Origin: Mariprofundus ferrooxydans PV-1
GTDB lineage: Bacteria > Pseudomonadota > Zetaproteobacteria > Mariprofundales > Mariprofundaceae
DNA: 64,000 nucleotides
Direction: 5' to 3'
Assembly (NCBI RefSeq): GCF_000153765.1
Contig: NZ_DS022294.1
Location: forward strand, 682,836-746,835
Shown here piece after piece: positions 25,901-34,663 of the stretch. Position 1 is the stretch's first letter; the number at the start of each line of letters is the position of its first letter. Position numbers and translations under genes: made by a program. The notes beneath the pieces are model-generated. The model did no database searches. It had not been told where the DNA came from and was given only the letters and a program-made list of their open reading frames with translations.

Positions 25901-26518
25901 CTCTCTCGTGCCGAACAGCAGCAGACCCTCAAACAAATGCAGCAAGGGCTGGTGGAGACCGTTGAAGCGATTGCCAGTACGGTTGAGATGCGCGACCCCT
26001 ATACCGCCGGCCACCAGCGCCGCGTCGCCGAGATAGCCGTGGCCATCGCTCGCAAACTCGGCATGGAGGAAGAGCAAATCCGAGGGCTCTTTTTGGCCGG
26101 CATCGTGCACGATCTCGGCAAGATCGGCATTCCCGCCGAAATCCTCAGTTACCCGGGCAGGCTGAGCGAAACGCAGTTTATGATGGTCCAGGAGCATTCA
26201 CAAATCGGTTTCGACATTCTCAAGGATGTTCATTTCCCCTGGCCGATCGCCCAGATGGTATTACAGCACCACGAACGCCTGGACGGATCGGGCTACCCGC
26301 AGGGACTCAAGGGAGAAGAGATACTGCGTGAGGCGCAAATACTCAGTGTGGCCGACGTGGTCGAAGCGATGGCCTCACACCGGCCCTACCGGGCCGGGCT
26401 GGGGCTGGATGCGGCCCTGGCGGAGATCAACGACAAGCGCGGCACACTGTTCGAGGCTGATGTGGTCGATGCCTGCACCAGTCTGTTCCGCGAAGACGGC
26501 TTTGAGCTGCCGACCTGA
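22979..26518 (+). CDS. Membrane sensor with three PAS domains, GAF and HD-GYP phosphodiesterase
   Basis: 1179 residues. Two N-terminal membrane segments (about 12-65) and one near 95, then a periplasmic sensor region of dCache type (about 115-375), a further membrane segment (ALLALSLLLVVLTGGLLLFLW), PAS domains near 425-540, 545-665 and 670-795, a GAF domain near 800-965, and a C-terminal HD-GYP domain. HD-GYP residues are intact: H in DPYTAGHQRRVAEIA, HD in GIVHDLGKIGIP, HH in LQHHERLDGSGYPQG. Such proteins hydrolyse cyclic di-GMP in response to signals. First chromosomal gene right of the island scar. The ligand cannot be read. Confidence 0.9.
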   Translation: MKSRRVQAIHTTAWYLLLGGGWTLLIHVLPALLHPADAEILSAGHLAMAAILATVALLLYLIIRFRFPEAKSGQQGSTPPFPVRQAATMLLSFAVISTFILTSTLRIDDLMKEHARQKESQELESIVELKENLVSSWLRERLHDADLIGADYDIADHYSLELSGRNSGQNQAILLDRLEAIRKEYGYTNVILLDTQGQHPIYADDTHAYMAGATQSLAHKASASGNALISPLYVDDLDGDAHIDFIAPLMFKHGKKQASIGAVVIQVSIEQQLTPLIRMWPVPSRTAETLLAKRVGDKVVFLNTLRYANSKPLEYSKPLSEAKLIAAMALRDEQNVGEGVDYRGVPVLAATRRITGTPWIMVAKIDQGEVYGALPLQHWALLALSLLLVVLTGGLLLFLWRQQQYARIEHHYREMMEREALRNHYETVLRYANDISLLADSDGRIVDANMRASELTGYNHDELLGMHTRDLHSAKSRAAMDKQWQFDEQGSVFEAEFMRKDDATFPVEVSARIIEVEGKQFRQAIIRDITERKRAEDDLRKSEQAYRTLATNLPGLVYRVLTREGNRMQFYNDMFTQLTGYPETEMTAGKICSIEPLIVDEDHARVVAMVRDAAVGKRAFVVEYRLKQKHDGIRWMEEHGMPVYGADGALLYIDGVIFDITKRKTAEKAIRVSRDLLRSVLENVPVRVFWKDKELHYLGCNTAFAKDAGMSHPKQLYGKDDFQMGWKDQAELYRADDMAVIQSGEPRIGFEEPQTTPDGQTIWLRTSKVPLRNTDNEITGMLGIYEDITAHKQAQDSLRHLNRALKTLSSVNHTLVHAQSEEELWQGVCRAAVEEGGYLLAWIGYAEENETKSVRVMASHAVRTGYTNGIRISWDDVPEGRGPTGMAIRTGKSRYIQDIEYDPAMAPWQENALAYGYKACIALPLFENGKPFGVLTIYAAETDAFNDQEIALLEEMAGELDYGIHMLRTGIERDLSRAEQQQTLKQMQQGLVETVEAIASTVEMRDPYTAGHQRRVAEIAVAIARKLGMEEEQIRGLFLAGIVHDLGKIGIPAEILSYPGRLSETQFMMVQEHSQIGFDILKDVHFPWPIAQMVLQHHERLDGSGYPQGLKGEEILREAQILSVADVVEAMASHRPYRAGLGLDAALAEINDKRGTLFEADVVDACTSLFREDGFELPT

Positions 26519-26552
26519 AGCCGGAGAGATCATTCAAAACCAGTGGCCTGCT

Positions 26553-27446
26553 TCAGACTGCGGCTTCTTCAACCAGCCACTGCCGGAAAGCAGCCAGTTC
26601 CGGCGTATCCTTGCGCCGCTCGGACCAGACCAGATAGTAGGCGCTGCGTGTCGGCACGGCATGCGTAAACGGCTGTATCAGGCGCCCGTCCTTCAACTCC
26701 TCCTGCACCAGCAACGGATCGACAATGGCAACACCGAGCCCGCGCACGGCTGCGGCAATAGCAAAGTTGCGGGTTTCAAAATGCAGCTGCTGTGCCCCGA
26801 CAAGCTCCGGCAAACCCTCGGCACTGAGCCATATACGCCAGTCATCAGGGCGCTGGTTTGAGTGCAACAGGGTATACTCAGCGAGATCGGCAGGCCGGGC
26901 CAGTGGTCGTTCAGCTGTGATCAGCGACGGACTGCATACCGGCGCAAATTGCTCATCCAGCAGACGTAGCGAGGCTGTATGCGGCCAGTCACCCTGACCC
27001 GAGCGAATCGCACAATCCACACCCTCCTGCTCAAAATCAACCAGCTCAATGGAGGTGGATATCCGCACCTCAATATGCGGAAAGGCTTGCTGGAAGCGGT
27101 GCAGGCGGGGAATAAACCAGCGCATGGCAAAGGTGGAGAGCATGCTGACGGTCAGTATGCCCGGATGATGGATCGGGCGCAGGGCAGCAACAGCCTCGAC
27201 CAACCGGCTAAAACCCGCAGTCAGTTCAGGTAGCAACTGTTTCCCTGACTGCGTCAGCTCCAGACCGTGGCGCTGACGCACAAACAGCTTCACACCCAAC
27301 TGCTCCTCCAGACCGCGAATCTGGTGACTCAGGGCCGAGGGGGTAACAAAAAGCTCCTCTGCCGCGGCGCGCAGATTCAGGTGGCGGCCAGCCGCCTCAA
27401 AGGCGCGCAGCGCATTCAGCGACGGCATCCTGACACGATCAGACAT
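26553..27446 (-). CDS. LysR-family regulator of the GcvA type
   Basis: 297 residues. The N-terminal helix-turn-helix is LNALRAFEAAGRHLNLRAAAEELFVTPSALSHQIRGLEEQLGVKLF, and the ligand-binding domain begins ILTVSMLSTFAMRWFIPRLHRF, as in GcvA-like members. Divergently transcribed from leuC with 104 bases between coding starts, a standard LysR arrangement, so leuCD or itself are likely targets. The inducer is unknown. Calling it GcvA by name would overreach because the glycine cleavage genes are not here. Confidence 0.85.
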   Translation of the reverse strand: MSDRVRMPSLNALRAFEAAGRHLNLRAAAEELFVTPSALSHQIRGLEEQLGVKLFVRQRHGLELTQSGKQLLPELTAGFSRLVEAVAALRPIHHPGILTVSMLSTFAMRWFIPRLHRFQQAFPHIEVRISTSIELVDFEQEGVDCAIRSGQGDWPHTASLRLLDEQFAPVCSPSLITAERPLARPADLAEYTLLHSNQRPDDWRIWLSAEGLPELVGAQQLHFETRNFAIAAAVRGLGVAIVDPLLVQEELKDGRLIQPFTHAVPTRSAYYLVWSERRKDTPELAAFRQWLVEEAAV

Positions 27447-27550
27447 GAATAAAACTCATCATAACAGAAGAATATTTCCTTTTATCTATTTGTAAACAGC
27501 CGCTAAGCTTCTCATTCTGATGAATTAACTTCATTATGGCCGAGGTGGTT

Positions 27551-28954
27551 ATGGGTAAAACATTATTTGAAAAAGTTTGGCAGCAGCATGTAGTCCAGCA
27601 GAATGAAGATGGCTCGACACTGCTCTATATCGACCGGCATCTGGTGCATGAGGTGACCAGCCCACAAGCTTTTGAGGGATTGCGACTGGCCGGACGCAAA
27701 CCGTGGAAAATCAGCGCCAGCATTGCCACACCCGACCATAACGTACCTACAATTGACCGGGACAAAGGCATTGCCGACCCGGTTTCCCGCGCCCAGGTTG
27801 AGGCGCTGGATAACAACTGTGCGGAATTCGGCATTACCGAATTCGGACTTGGTGACATCCGTCAGGGCGTTGTCCATGTCATGGGCCCGGAACAGGGCTT
27901 GATTCTGCCGGGCATGACCGTCGTCTGCGGCGATTCACACACCTCCACCCACGGAGCTTTCGGCTCAATCGCCATGGGTATCGGCACATCCGAAGTCGAA
28001 CACGTATTGGCCACGCAATGCCTGATCCAGAAAAAACCGAAAGTGATGCGCATCAGCGTCAACGGATCCCTGCCTGCCGGCATTACCGGCAAGGATGTGG
28101 CGCTCTATATTATCGGTGAAATCGGCACAGCCGGCGGCACCGGCTTTGCGCTCGAATTTGCCGGCGAGGCAATCCGCGCACTCTCCATGGAGGGACGCAT
28201 GAGCCTGTGCAATATGGCCATCGAAGCAGGCGCCCGTTGTGGCATGATCGCCGTCGACGATGTCACCCTCGACTATGTCAGGGGACGCCCGTATGCACCG
28301 AAGGCTGATAACTGGGACGCGGCCGAAGCGATGTGGCGCGAGCTGCACTCCGATGCAGATGCCGCATTTGATGCCGAGCTTGTGTTTGATGCTGCCAATA
28401 TCGTGCCACAGGTAAGCTGGGGCACGAGCCCGGAAATGGTACTGCCGGTCACCTCATCCATACCCGCGCTGCAATCAGCGCGCGATGAGGTCCAGCGGGA
28501 AGGTTGGCGGCGGGCGTTGACCTATATGGGACTGCAGGAGAACACCCCGATCACGGACATCGCCATCGACAAGGTCTTTATCGGCTCCTGTACCAATGGC
28601 CGCATTGAAGACTTCCGCGCTGCCGCTGCCATCGTACAGGGCAAAAAAGTAGCCGCCAACGTCAAGCTGGCCATGGTGGTGCCTGGATCAGGACTGGTGA
28701 AACAGCAGGCTGAAGCCGAAGGGCTGGATGCGATTTTCACCGCGGCAGGCTTCCAGTGGCGCGACCCGGGCTGTTCGATGTGTCTGGCGATGAATGCCGA
28801 CCGGCTGGAGCCGGGTGAGCGCTGCGCCTCCACCTCCAACCGTAACTTTGAAGGCCGTCAGGGCATGGGTGGACGCACACATCTGGTCAGCCCGGCCATG
28901 GCTGCTGCCGCCGGCATTGCCGGTCATTTCGTCGATGTGCGCGACTGGTCATAG
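27551..28954 (+). CDS. leuC: 3-isopropylmalate dehydratase large subunit
   Basis: 467 residues; isomerises 2-isopropylmalate to 3-isopropylmalate in leucine synthesis together with LeuD. The 4Fe-4S ligands are Cys 347 (IGSCTNGR) and Cys 408 and 411 ([11 protein letters not shown]). The substrate and cluster region [33 protein letters not shown] is intact. I chose the ATG at 27551 ([10 protein letters not shown] is the usual family start, and GAGG lies five bases upstream) over the ATG at 27536. Followed after 11 bases by leuD. Confidence 0.96.
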   Translation: MGKTLFEKVWQQHVVQQNEDGSTLLYIDRHLVHEVTSPQAFEGLRLAGRKPWKISASIATPDHNVPTIDRDKGIADPVSRAQVEALDNNCAEFGITEFGLGDIRQGVVHVMGPEQGLILPGMTVVCGDSHTSTHGAFGSIAMGIGTSEVEHVLATQCLIQKKPKVMRISVNGSLPAGITGKDVALYIIGEIGTAGGTGFALEFAGEAIRALSMEGRMSLCNMAIEAGARCGMIAVDDVTLDYVRGRPYAPKADNWDAAEAMWRELHSDADAAFDAELVFDAANIVPQVSWGTSPEMVLPVTSSIPALQSARDEVQREGWRRALTYMGLQENTPITDIAIDKVFIGSCTNGRIEDFRAAAAIVQGKKVAANVKLAMVVPGSGLVKQQAEAEGLDAIFTAAGFQWRDPGCSMCLAMNADRLEPGERCASTSNRNFEGRQGMGGRTHLVSPAMAAAAGIAGHFVDVRDWS

Positions 28955-28965
28955 GAGACACTGAT

Positions 28966-29601
28966 ATGCAGGCATTTACTACTTTGAAGGGCTTGGTGGC
29001 GCCGATGGATCGCGCCAATGTCGATACCGACGCCATTATTCCCAAACAGTTCCTGAAATCGATCAAGCGCACCGGTTACGGCCCGTTCCTGTTTGACGAG
29101 TGGCGCTATGAAGATCGCGGCGAGCCGGAAATGGATTGCACTCACCGCCCGGTCAAAACGGACTTCGTACTCAACCAGCCACGCTATCAGGGGGCGCAGA
29201 TCCTGCTGGCGCGTGAGAATTTCGGTTGCGGGTCGTCCCGTGAGCATGCTCCCTGGGCTATCCTCGATTACGGCTTCTCCTGCGTAATCGCATCGAGCTT
29301 TGCCGATATATTTTTCAATAACTGCTTTAAAAACGGCATCCTGCCGATCGTGCTGGATGATAAAGTTATCGACCAGCTGTTCAAAGAGTGTGCGGCAACA
29401 GAAGGATATAGCCTCACCGTGGATCTGCCGGCGCAGACAGTGACAACCCCGTCGGGGCACTCTTTCGCCTTTAACATTGATGGGTTCCGCAAACATTGTC
29501 TGCTCAACGGGCTGGATGATATCGGCCTGACGCTTACCCACGCTGACAGCATTCATGCCTATGAGGCTGCCCGGCGGCAGCAGGCACCCTGGCTGTTTTA
29601 A
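28966..29601 (+). CDS. leuD: 3-isopropylmalate dehydratase small subunit
   Basis: 211 residues, normal length. Carries the swivel-domain signatures [23 protein letters not shown] and [23 protein letters not shown], where the loop decides substrate specificity. AGGAGA lies eight bases before the ATG. Forms the active isomerase with LeuC. leuA and leuB are not in the window downstream, so the leucine pathway genes are split. Confidence 0.95.
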   Translation: MQAFTTLKGLVAPMDRANVDTDAIIPKQFLKSIKRTGYGPFLFDEWRYEDRGEPEMDCTHRPVKTDFVLNQPRYQGAQILLARENFGCGSSREHAPWAILDYGFSCVIASSFADIFFNNCFKNGILPIVLDDKVIDQLFKECAATEGYSLTVDLPAQTVTTPSGHSFAFNIDGFRKHCLLNGLDDIGLTLTHADSIHAYEAARRQQAPWLF

Positions 29602-29647
29602 ACTATTGCACTTAAATAGTTGCGTTGTAGCAATCGATGCGGACGCT

Positions 29648-29661
29648 GTGCTAGTCTGCGG
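29648..29661 (+). promoter_or_regulatory. Extended -10-like element upstream of fdxA
   Basis: GTGCTAGTCTGCGG holds a TGC-TAGTCT extended -10-like hexamer about 35 bases before the fdxA ATG. The same 14 bases occur before mlaF at 48515-48528. No good -35 is visible in either case. Confidence 0.3.
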
Positions 29662-29691
29662 CGCTCAAAATAGTTTGCGAGGTAATCAGCT

Positions 29692-30036
29692 ATGGCTTTT
29701 GTTGTCACCCAGCTTTGTAAGGATTGTGTAGATACCGCATGCGTTGCCGTATGTCCGGTGGACTGTTTCTATCAGCCCAAGGATATCAGCGCTGAGACAC
29801 CGAACATGCTCTATATCTCCCCGGAAGAGTGCATCGACTGTGCGGTATGTGAACCGGAGTGTCCGTGGGAAGCAATCTATCCCGAAGAGGATGTGCCGGA
29901 TGTATTCGAAGACGATATTGCTCTGAACGAGCTCTCCGATACCGAGCGCGATCTGTTTGAGCTGGCAGAAGTGAAAGACCATACGCCGCCAAGTGCCGAT
30001 GAAGTGGCTGCCAACAAGGCCAAATACGGTCTGTAA
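29692..30036 (+). CDS. fdxA: 7Fe ferredoxin
   Basis: 114 residues. The N-terminal part carries [19 protein letters not shown] and the second cluster motif is [18 protein letters not shown], the arrangement of seven-iron ferredoxins with one 3Fe-4S and one 4Fe-4S cluster. The acidic C-terminal helix is typical of FdxA. A low-potential electron carrier in the cytoplasm; partner unknown. Preceded by GAGG and followed by a strong terminator, so it is probably a single-gene transcript. Confidence 0.93.
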   Translation: MAFVVTQLCKDCVDTACVAVCPVDCFYQPKDISAETPNMLYISPEECIDCAVCEPECPWEAIYPEEDVPDVFEDDIALNELSDTERDLFELAEVKDHTPPSADEVAANKAKYGL

Positions 30037-30056
30037 TCCACCTGCCTTACGGATTC

Positions 30057-30099
30057 AAAACGCATGCGCAGCTAACTCTGCGCATGCGTTTTTCTTTTT
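30057..30099 (+). terminator. Rho-independent terminator after fdxA
   Basis: An 11-base perfect stem (CGCATGCGCAG at 30061-30071 with CTGCGCATGCG at 30078-30088), a six-base loop, preceded by AAAA and followed by TTTTTCTTTTT. The A-run also makes it usable in reverse. Confidence 0.92.
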
Positions 30100-30108
30100 A
30101 AGGATAAG

Positions 30109-31182
30109 ATGATGTCACCCGCCCTGCTCAACGGCATGAACCATGACCAGCTGCTCGCCCTGTGCGGGGCGGCAGGAGTCTCTCCTGCTCATGCCGACAG
30201 ACTCAGAGCGGCAATATTTCGTCACTACGGCAGCGATACCGACATCAACAACACGCCCGACTTGCCGCTACGCCTGCGCAGCTATCTGGCTGAGCATACC
30301 GCCCTGCTGCAACCGGCATCCACGGCAACAAGCGAAGGCGAAGACGGCACCCGTAAATTGCTGCTCGCCATGGCTGACGGCAGAGAGGTCGAAACCGTAC
30401 TGATTCCGGGCAACGGGCGGCTGACCCAGTGTATCTCCACCCAGGTCGGCTGTGCTGTTGGCTGCACATTCTGCCTGACTGCAACGGCCGGACTGACCCG
30501 CAATCTCACTGCGGCTGAAATGGTCGCTGAAGTGACGGCCGGGCAACGTATCAGCGGGCGGCAAGTACGCAATCTGGTGCTGATGGGCATGGGCGAGCCG
30601 CTACACAACTATGATGAAGTAGCTCACTTTGTACGTCTCGCCACCGACCCGAAAGGCATGGCCTTCTCACCCAACCGCGTCACTCTCTCCACATCCGGAC
30701 TGGTGCCGGCCATGCAGCGCATGATCCGCGATGAACTGCCGTGTAATCTGGCTGTTTCGCTCAATGCCACGAACGATGCCGTGCGCGATACGATTATGCC
30801 GATCAACCGCAAATATCCGATTGCCATGCTGCTGGATACCGTGCGCGAATATATTCGTGTGCGCGGCAACAAGCGGGTACTGATCGAATATGTGCTGCTC
30901 GACGGCATCAATGACTCACAGGCCGATGCAATCCGCCTGTGCGAGCTGATGGCCGGCATGGGCTGTACGGTCAACCTGCTGCCCTTCAACGCCTACCCGG
31001 GACTGCCGTTCCAGCGACCGGCCGATGCTGCAGTCTCAGCCTTCCGGGCCATACTGGTAGAGGCAGGCATCATCACCGTTGTGCGCGAGTCCAAGGGACG
31101 GGATATTGCCGCCGCCTGTGGCCAGCTCAAGACAGAAGTAGTGCAACGCAGAAAAGCCTCCCGCATCACACCTGCTGCGTAG
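30109..31182 (+). CDS. rlmN: 23S rRNA (adenine-2503-C2) methyltransferase
   Basis: 357 residues, radical SAM enzyme that methylates A2503 of 23S rRNA and A37 of some tRNAs. The radical SAM cluster motif is TQVGCAVGCTFCLTATAG (C-x3-C-x2-C). Other signatures: NLVLMGMGEPLHNYDEV, RVTLSTSGLVPAM, LAVSLNATNDAVRDTIMPINRKYP, and a late Cys in DIAAACGQL as acceptor cysteine. AAGGA is four bases before the first of two adjacent ATGs. Its end overlaps the convergent Crp/Fnr gene by 17 bases. Confidence 0.96.
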   Translation: MMSPALLNGMNHDQLLALCGAAGVSPAHADRLRAAIFRHYGSDTDINNTPDLPLRLRSYLAEHTALLQPASTATSEGEDGTRKLLLAMADGREVETVLIPGNGRLTQCISTQVGCAVGCTFCLTATAGLTRNLTAAEMVAEVTAGQRISGRQVRNLVLMGMGEPLHNYDEVAHFVRLATDPKGMAFSPNRVTLSTSGLVPAMQRMIRDELPCNLAVSLNATNDAVRDTIMPINRKYPIAMLLDTVREYIRVRGNKRVLIEYVLLDGINDSQADAIRLCELMAGMGCTVNLLPFNAYPGLPFQRPADAAVSAFRAILVEAGIITVVRESKGRDIAAACGQLKTEVVQRRKASRITPAA

Positions 31183-31828
31183 CCAACTCCCTGAGCCCGT
31201 TCAGATCGGAGATCTCCACCCGGCCGCGCTTCAGCGCCACACTGCCCCGACGCTCAAAATCCTTCAGAATCCGGCTGATCACCTCACGCGCCGTACCAAG
31301 TTCCGTAGCCAGCTGATGATGTGTCAGCTGCAACGAATGCGTGCCATCATCGAGCTCCAGCAGGCGACGCGCCAACCGCACATCCATACGCCCGAAGGCA
31401 ACATCCTCGATCAGCGCCATTAACTCCGCGATGCGATCGGAAATCATGCCCAGCGCAAACCGGCGGAAGGCGGGATCGGCCAGCAGTGCATCAAAACGGG
31501 CGGCCGGCAACAACACCAGTTCGGTCGGCTCTTCCACGACCCCTTCCGCCGGATAGGAGCGACCGGCCAGCAGACATGAAGTTGTTAACATACAGGTCTG
31601 CCCGTCTTCAACCCGGTAGAGCACAATTTCACGCCCTTCGGGGTCCATCTTCTGCACCCGGATCGAGCCGTGCATAACGAACACATAGCCCTGACAGCTG
31701 TCGCCATCACGAAACAACACCGTGCCCTTGTCGACCCGCATCTGTTTGAGGCCGGAAAATTCGCGCAGTATCGTTGCCGGTAACCCTGCAAGCGAGGGAA
31801 AGGCCAAAAGCATGGCGTCTGCCGTCAT
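31166..31828 (-). CDS. Crp/Fnr-family transcriptional regulator
   Basis: 220 residues. Cyclic-nucleotide-type beta-barrel (about 20-115: GTVLFRDGDSCQGYVFVMHGSIRV), dimer helix, and a C-terminal winged helix with LTHHQLATELGTAREVISRILKDFERRG. The N-terminal Fe-S cysteine cluster of Fnr is missing; Cys 45, 79 and 85 lie within the barrel. This resembles members that sense redox state or nitric oxide, but the signal is not readable. Start ATG overlaps the ampD stop as ATGA, so the two form a coupled pair with ampD upstream. Confidence 0.88.
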   Translation of the reverse strand: MTADAMLLAFPSLAGLPATILREFSGLKQMRVDKGTVLFRDGDSCQGYVFVMHGSIRVQKMDPEGREIVLYRVEDGQTCMLTTSCLLAGRSYPAEGVVEEPTELVLLPAARFDALLADPAFRRFALGMISDRIAELMALIEDVAFGRMDVRLARRLLELDDGTHSLQLTHHQLATELGTAREVISRILKDFERRGSVALKRGRVEISDLNGLRELATQQV

Positions 31829-32367
31829 AATACCTCCAGTTGATCATGGCGAATATGCGACAGGGATCGATTAAAATGGTGCCAGTCCCATTGCCTGCCC
31901 GGGTCCCATTTACGCCCCGGTGCAATATCCTGATGGCCGACAATATTTTCACGCCTGATAAGCGGATAGCGCCGCATCAGATAACGACACAAGCGCGCGG
32001 TTTCCCTGTACTGTGCTGCGGTAAACGACTGCCTTTCATCACCGATGATCTCTATGCCGATGGCAAAATCGTTGCATTGGCTGCGCCCCTGCCACTGCGA
32101 GACACCGGCATGCCAGGCACGCTTCTCACAGCCGACAAACTGGGTCACCTCGCCCTTTCGATCCACCACGAAGTGCGCTGATACCGCAAGCCCCTTGAGT
32201 TCCGAAAATTCCGGGCAGGCACCACAATCCAGCCGCCCCATAAACAGATCCTCAACATATTGCATATCGAATTCACCGTCCGGCAGGCTGATGGCGTGCA
32301 GCACGATCAGCTCAATGCCCAAGCCGGCCGGGCGCGCATTCTGGTGAGGCGATACAAGCTGTCGCAT
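31825..32367 (-). CDS. ampD: 1,6-anhydro-N-acetylmuramyl-L-alanine amidase
   Basis: 180 residues from the ATG at 32367, which gives normal AmpD length; upstream starts to 32505 have no family match. Zinc amidase_2 fold: first His in LIVLHAISLP, second in RAWHAGVSQWQGR, and the late region VGHQDIAPGRKWDPGRQWDW that holds the third ligand and catalytic Lys. Cleaves the peptide from anhydro-muropeptides in the cytoplasm during wall recycling. Divergent from the cation efflux gene. Confidence 0.93.
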   Translation of the reverse strand: MRQLVSPHQNARPAGLGIELIVLHAISLPDGEFDMQYVEDLFMGRLDCGACPEFSELKGLAVSAHFVVDRKGEVTQFVGCEKRAWHAGVSQWQGRSQCNDFAIGIEIIGDERQSFTAAQYRETARLCRYLMRRYPLIRRENIVGHQDIAPGRKWDPGRQWDWHHFNRSLSHIRHDQLEVL

Positions 32368-32456
32368 GCGCTTATCATGCGGATCGCGGTATTGCTTGTC
32401 ATGTCCGAATAATACCGAGGCTTTATTATCACAAGCTTTGCCGTCAAAATGCCCCG

Positions 32457-33368
32457 ATGTCACGAAGTTCCCCCGATCAAGCAGCGCGTCTGATGCGCAT
32501 GGCAACCTACGCCTCTACCAGTGTCGCACTGGTCCTTATTCTCACCAAAACAGCGGCGTGGATGATGACCGACTCGGTCAGTCTGCTGGCAACACTGATC
32601 GATTCCTGTCTGGATGCGGCAGCCTCCATGCTCAACCTGCTGGCTGTGCGTCATGCGCTGGAGCCGGCCGATAAACTGCATCGCTTCGGACACGGCAAAG
32701 CCGAGGCGCTGGCCGGGCTCGGGCAATCGACATTCATTGCAGGTTCCGCCCTGTTTCTCTGTTTTGAATCAATCGGTCGTTTTTCGCACCCGCAACCGAT
32801 AGAGGCAATGCCGGTTGGCGTGGGCGTGATGATCTTCTCCATTCTGGCCACACTCGGCCTGATGTTGTTCCAGCGCCATGTCATCCGCCAGAGCAACTCA
32901 ACGGCCATCAAGGCCGATCACCTGCACTATAAAACCGATCTGATCGTTAATGGCGCCGTGATCGCCGCCCTGATCCTCGCTTACTACGGCTGGCCGGGGT
33001 TCGACCCGGTATTCGCCATCGCCATTGCCGGTTATATCCTGTTCAGCGCAGCGGAAATCGCCCGCGAATCGCTGGATCTGCTAATGGACAGGGAGTTACC
33101 CGATGAGCAGCGCGCCAGAATCAAGGAGATCGTCAAAAAGCATCCGCAGACACGCGGCATCCATGATTTGCGTACCCGCAAATCCGGCATGACCGCCTTT
33201 ATCCAGCTGCACCTTGAGCTCGATGGCCACCTGACACTGATGCAGGCCCATGCCATTGCCGATGATGTCGAGGCGCTTATTCTGGCTGAGTTTGAAGATG
33301 CAGAGGTCATTATCCATCAGGACCCTGCCGGCCTGATGGAGCAGCGACCGGAGTTTGCAGCAGCATGA
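32457..33368 (+). CDS. Cation diffusion facilitator, FieF/YiiP type
   Basis: 303 residues, six membrane segments and a C-terminal cytoplasmic domain. Transport-site residues match YiiP: two Asp in SLLATLIDSCLDAAASM, and His and Asp in IKADHLHYKTDLIVNG. The interface loop HRFGHGKAEALAGLGQ is intact. The C-terminal domain has the His positions LQLHLELDG and DAEVIIHQDP. Exports Zn(II) or Fe(II) from the cytoplasm by proton antiport; which one cannot be fixed by sequence alone. Its stop overlaps the next gene by 4 bases. Confidence 0.92.
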   Translation: MSRSSPDQAARLMRMATYASTSVALVLILTKTAAWMMTDSVSLLATLIDSCLDAAASMLNLLAVRHALEPADKLHRFGHGKAEALAGLGQSTFIAGSALFLCFESIGRFSHPQPIEAMPVGVGVMIFSILATLGLMLFQRHVIRQSNSTAIKADHLHYKTDLIVNGAVIAALILAYYGWPGFDPVFAIAIAGYILFSAAEIARESLDLLMDRELPDEQRARIKEIVKKHPQTRGIHDLRTRKSGMTAFIQLHLELDGHLTLMQAHAIADDVEALILAEFEDAEVIIHQDPAGLMEQRPEFAAA

Positions 33369-34282
33369 TCCGCCGACTGTACACTTTTCTCCTGTTGCTG
33401 ATGCTGCTGCCTGCCACGCAGGCGATGGCCGCCACAGATGTGATCACCATCGACTATCTGCCATTGCAGGAGGCCGCCATGGCCGCGCGCAGCCAGCTCT
33501 CTCCCGACGGCAGCGTCGGTATTCTGGCCTCCCGACGCATGTTGCTTGTCGATGATGACGAAGCGCACCTGAAAAAAGTACGGGCGCTGCTGAAACGGCT
33601 GGATGTGCGCTCACAGCAATATACGCTACACCTCACCATCGAAGACGTGCTCAGCAACCGCAACAGCCAGGCGCAGATGAGCGGCAGCGCTAACCTCGGC
33701 AACCTGCCCGGCGGCTGGGTGCAACTGCGCCTGCAGGATCAGCGCAACCGCAGCATGAATTCCCAACAGTACTCGTTACGCCTGAGCGCCGGCCAGCCGG
33801 CCAGCATGGAGATCGGCACGCTCGAACCGATTGAGGAGACACGCGTCTGGCTCAGCAGCTACGGCCTGATGCAGGTCAACAGCGTCACCATGACTCCGAT
33901 TACCTCCGGGTTTCACGTGACCGCGCGCCCGGCCGGAGCGGATCAGGTGCATCTGCGCATCACACCATGGATGCAACGACAACAGGATGTACAGCTGCAG
34001 GGACAACAGGAGATGCTGCTGGGGCTCGGCAACAGCAGCGCACCGGCTACGCCACCCGGTCAGACAGCCAATATGCGGCTCAATGCCCGCCCGGTCATCA
34101 AAGCCGGCCGTCGCATCAATATCAGCGGTGCGGCGACCGAAGTGACTGTGCACAAAGGAGAAGAGGTAGAAATTGCCGCAAGCCACGGTGAGGCCAACCG
34201 GCTGGGAGAGGCCCTGCTCAGTCGCTACTCAGGCACCGGCCAGCGACAGTTTGTCATTCGACTGAAGATCGACACGGAGTAG
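33365..34282 (+). CDS. Exported protein with a secretin N-domain-like region
   Basis: 305 residues with a signal peptide (LYTFLLLLMLLPATQAMA). Residues about 28-80 (ITIDYLPLQEAAMAARSQLSPDGSVGILASRRMLLVDDDEAHLKKVRALLKRLD) look like a secretin N1 domain as found in GspD and PilQ. The rest is beta-rich and has no secretin gate domain, so it cannot form the outer-membrane ring by itself. ATG overlaps the stop of the transporter gene. It may be a pilotin-like or accessory protein; I do not recognise a named family. No type II or IV pilus genes are nearby. Confidence 0.6.
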   Translation: MIRRLYTFLLLLMLLPATQAMAATDVITIDYLPLQEAAMAARSQLSPDGSVGILASRRMLLVDDDEAHLKKVRALLKRLDVRSQQYTLHLTIEDVLSNRNSQAQMSGSANLGNLPGGWVQLRLQDQRNRSMNSQQYSLRLSAGQPASMEIGTLEPIEETRVWLSSYGLMQVNSVTMTPITSGFHVTARPAGADQVHLRITPWMQRQQDVQLQGQQEMLLGLGNSSAPATPPGQTANMRLNARPVIKAGRRINISGAATEVTVHKGEEVEIAASHGEANRLGEALLSRYSGTGQRQFVIRLKIDTE

Positions 34283-34303
34283 CCACTCCACTACAGCGCG
34301 CTA

Positions 34304-34588
34304 TCACCGTTTCAGGCGATACCACTTCGCCTTTTCCTTGACCCAGAATGCACGATATTCATCGGCGCTGATTTCGCCGTCGCCATTAGCATCCATCTGG
34401 CTGAAGCGTTCATTTGCCCGCTTCTCGACCATGGCCTTATATTCATCAGAGGAAACTGTGCCACTGTCATCGCCATCCAGCGCCATGAATGTATCGACAA
34501 CCTTATCGGTAGCTGTTTTCTGCTCAGCCCATGCAGGCGTTGCCATCAGGCCAGCCAACAGGATTGCACTCAAACAACGAATGAACAT
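34304..34588 (-). CDS. Exported EF-hand protein
   Basis: 94 residues from the ATG at 34588 (GAGG eight bases upstream). A signal peptide ([20 protein letters not shown]) precedes two EF-hand loops: [13 protein letters not shown] and [13 protein letters not shown], each with the D-x-D/N-x-D/G pattern and final E. Likely a small periplasmic calcium-binding protein. Convergent with the preceding gene and divergent from thyA. Partner unknown. Confidence 0.82.
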   Translation of the reverse strand: MFIRCLSAILLAGLMATPAWAEQKTATDKVVDTFMALDGDDSGTVSSDEYKAMVEKRANERFSQMDANGDGEISADEYRAFWVKEKAKWYRLKR

Positions 34589-34663
34589 ACTCAAAACCTC
34601 GCATTGCCGTGGGAGACGACAGACGGCATCATAGCCAAGTCATATTCATCAGGCGAGGGGAAC

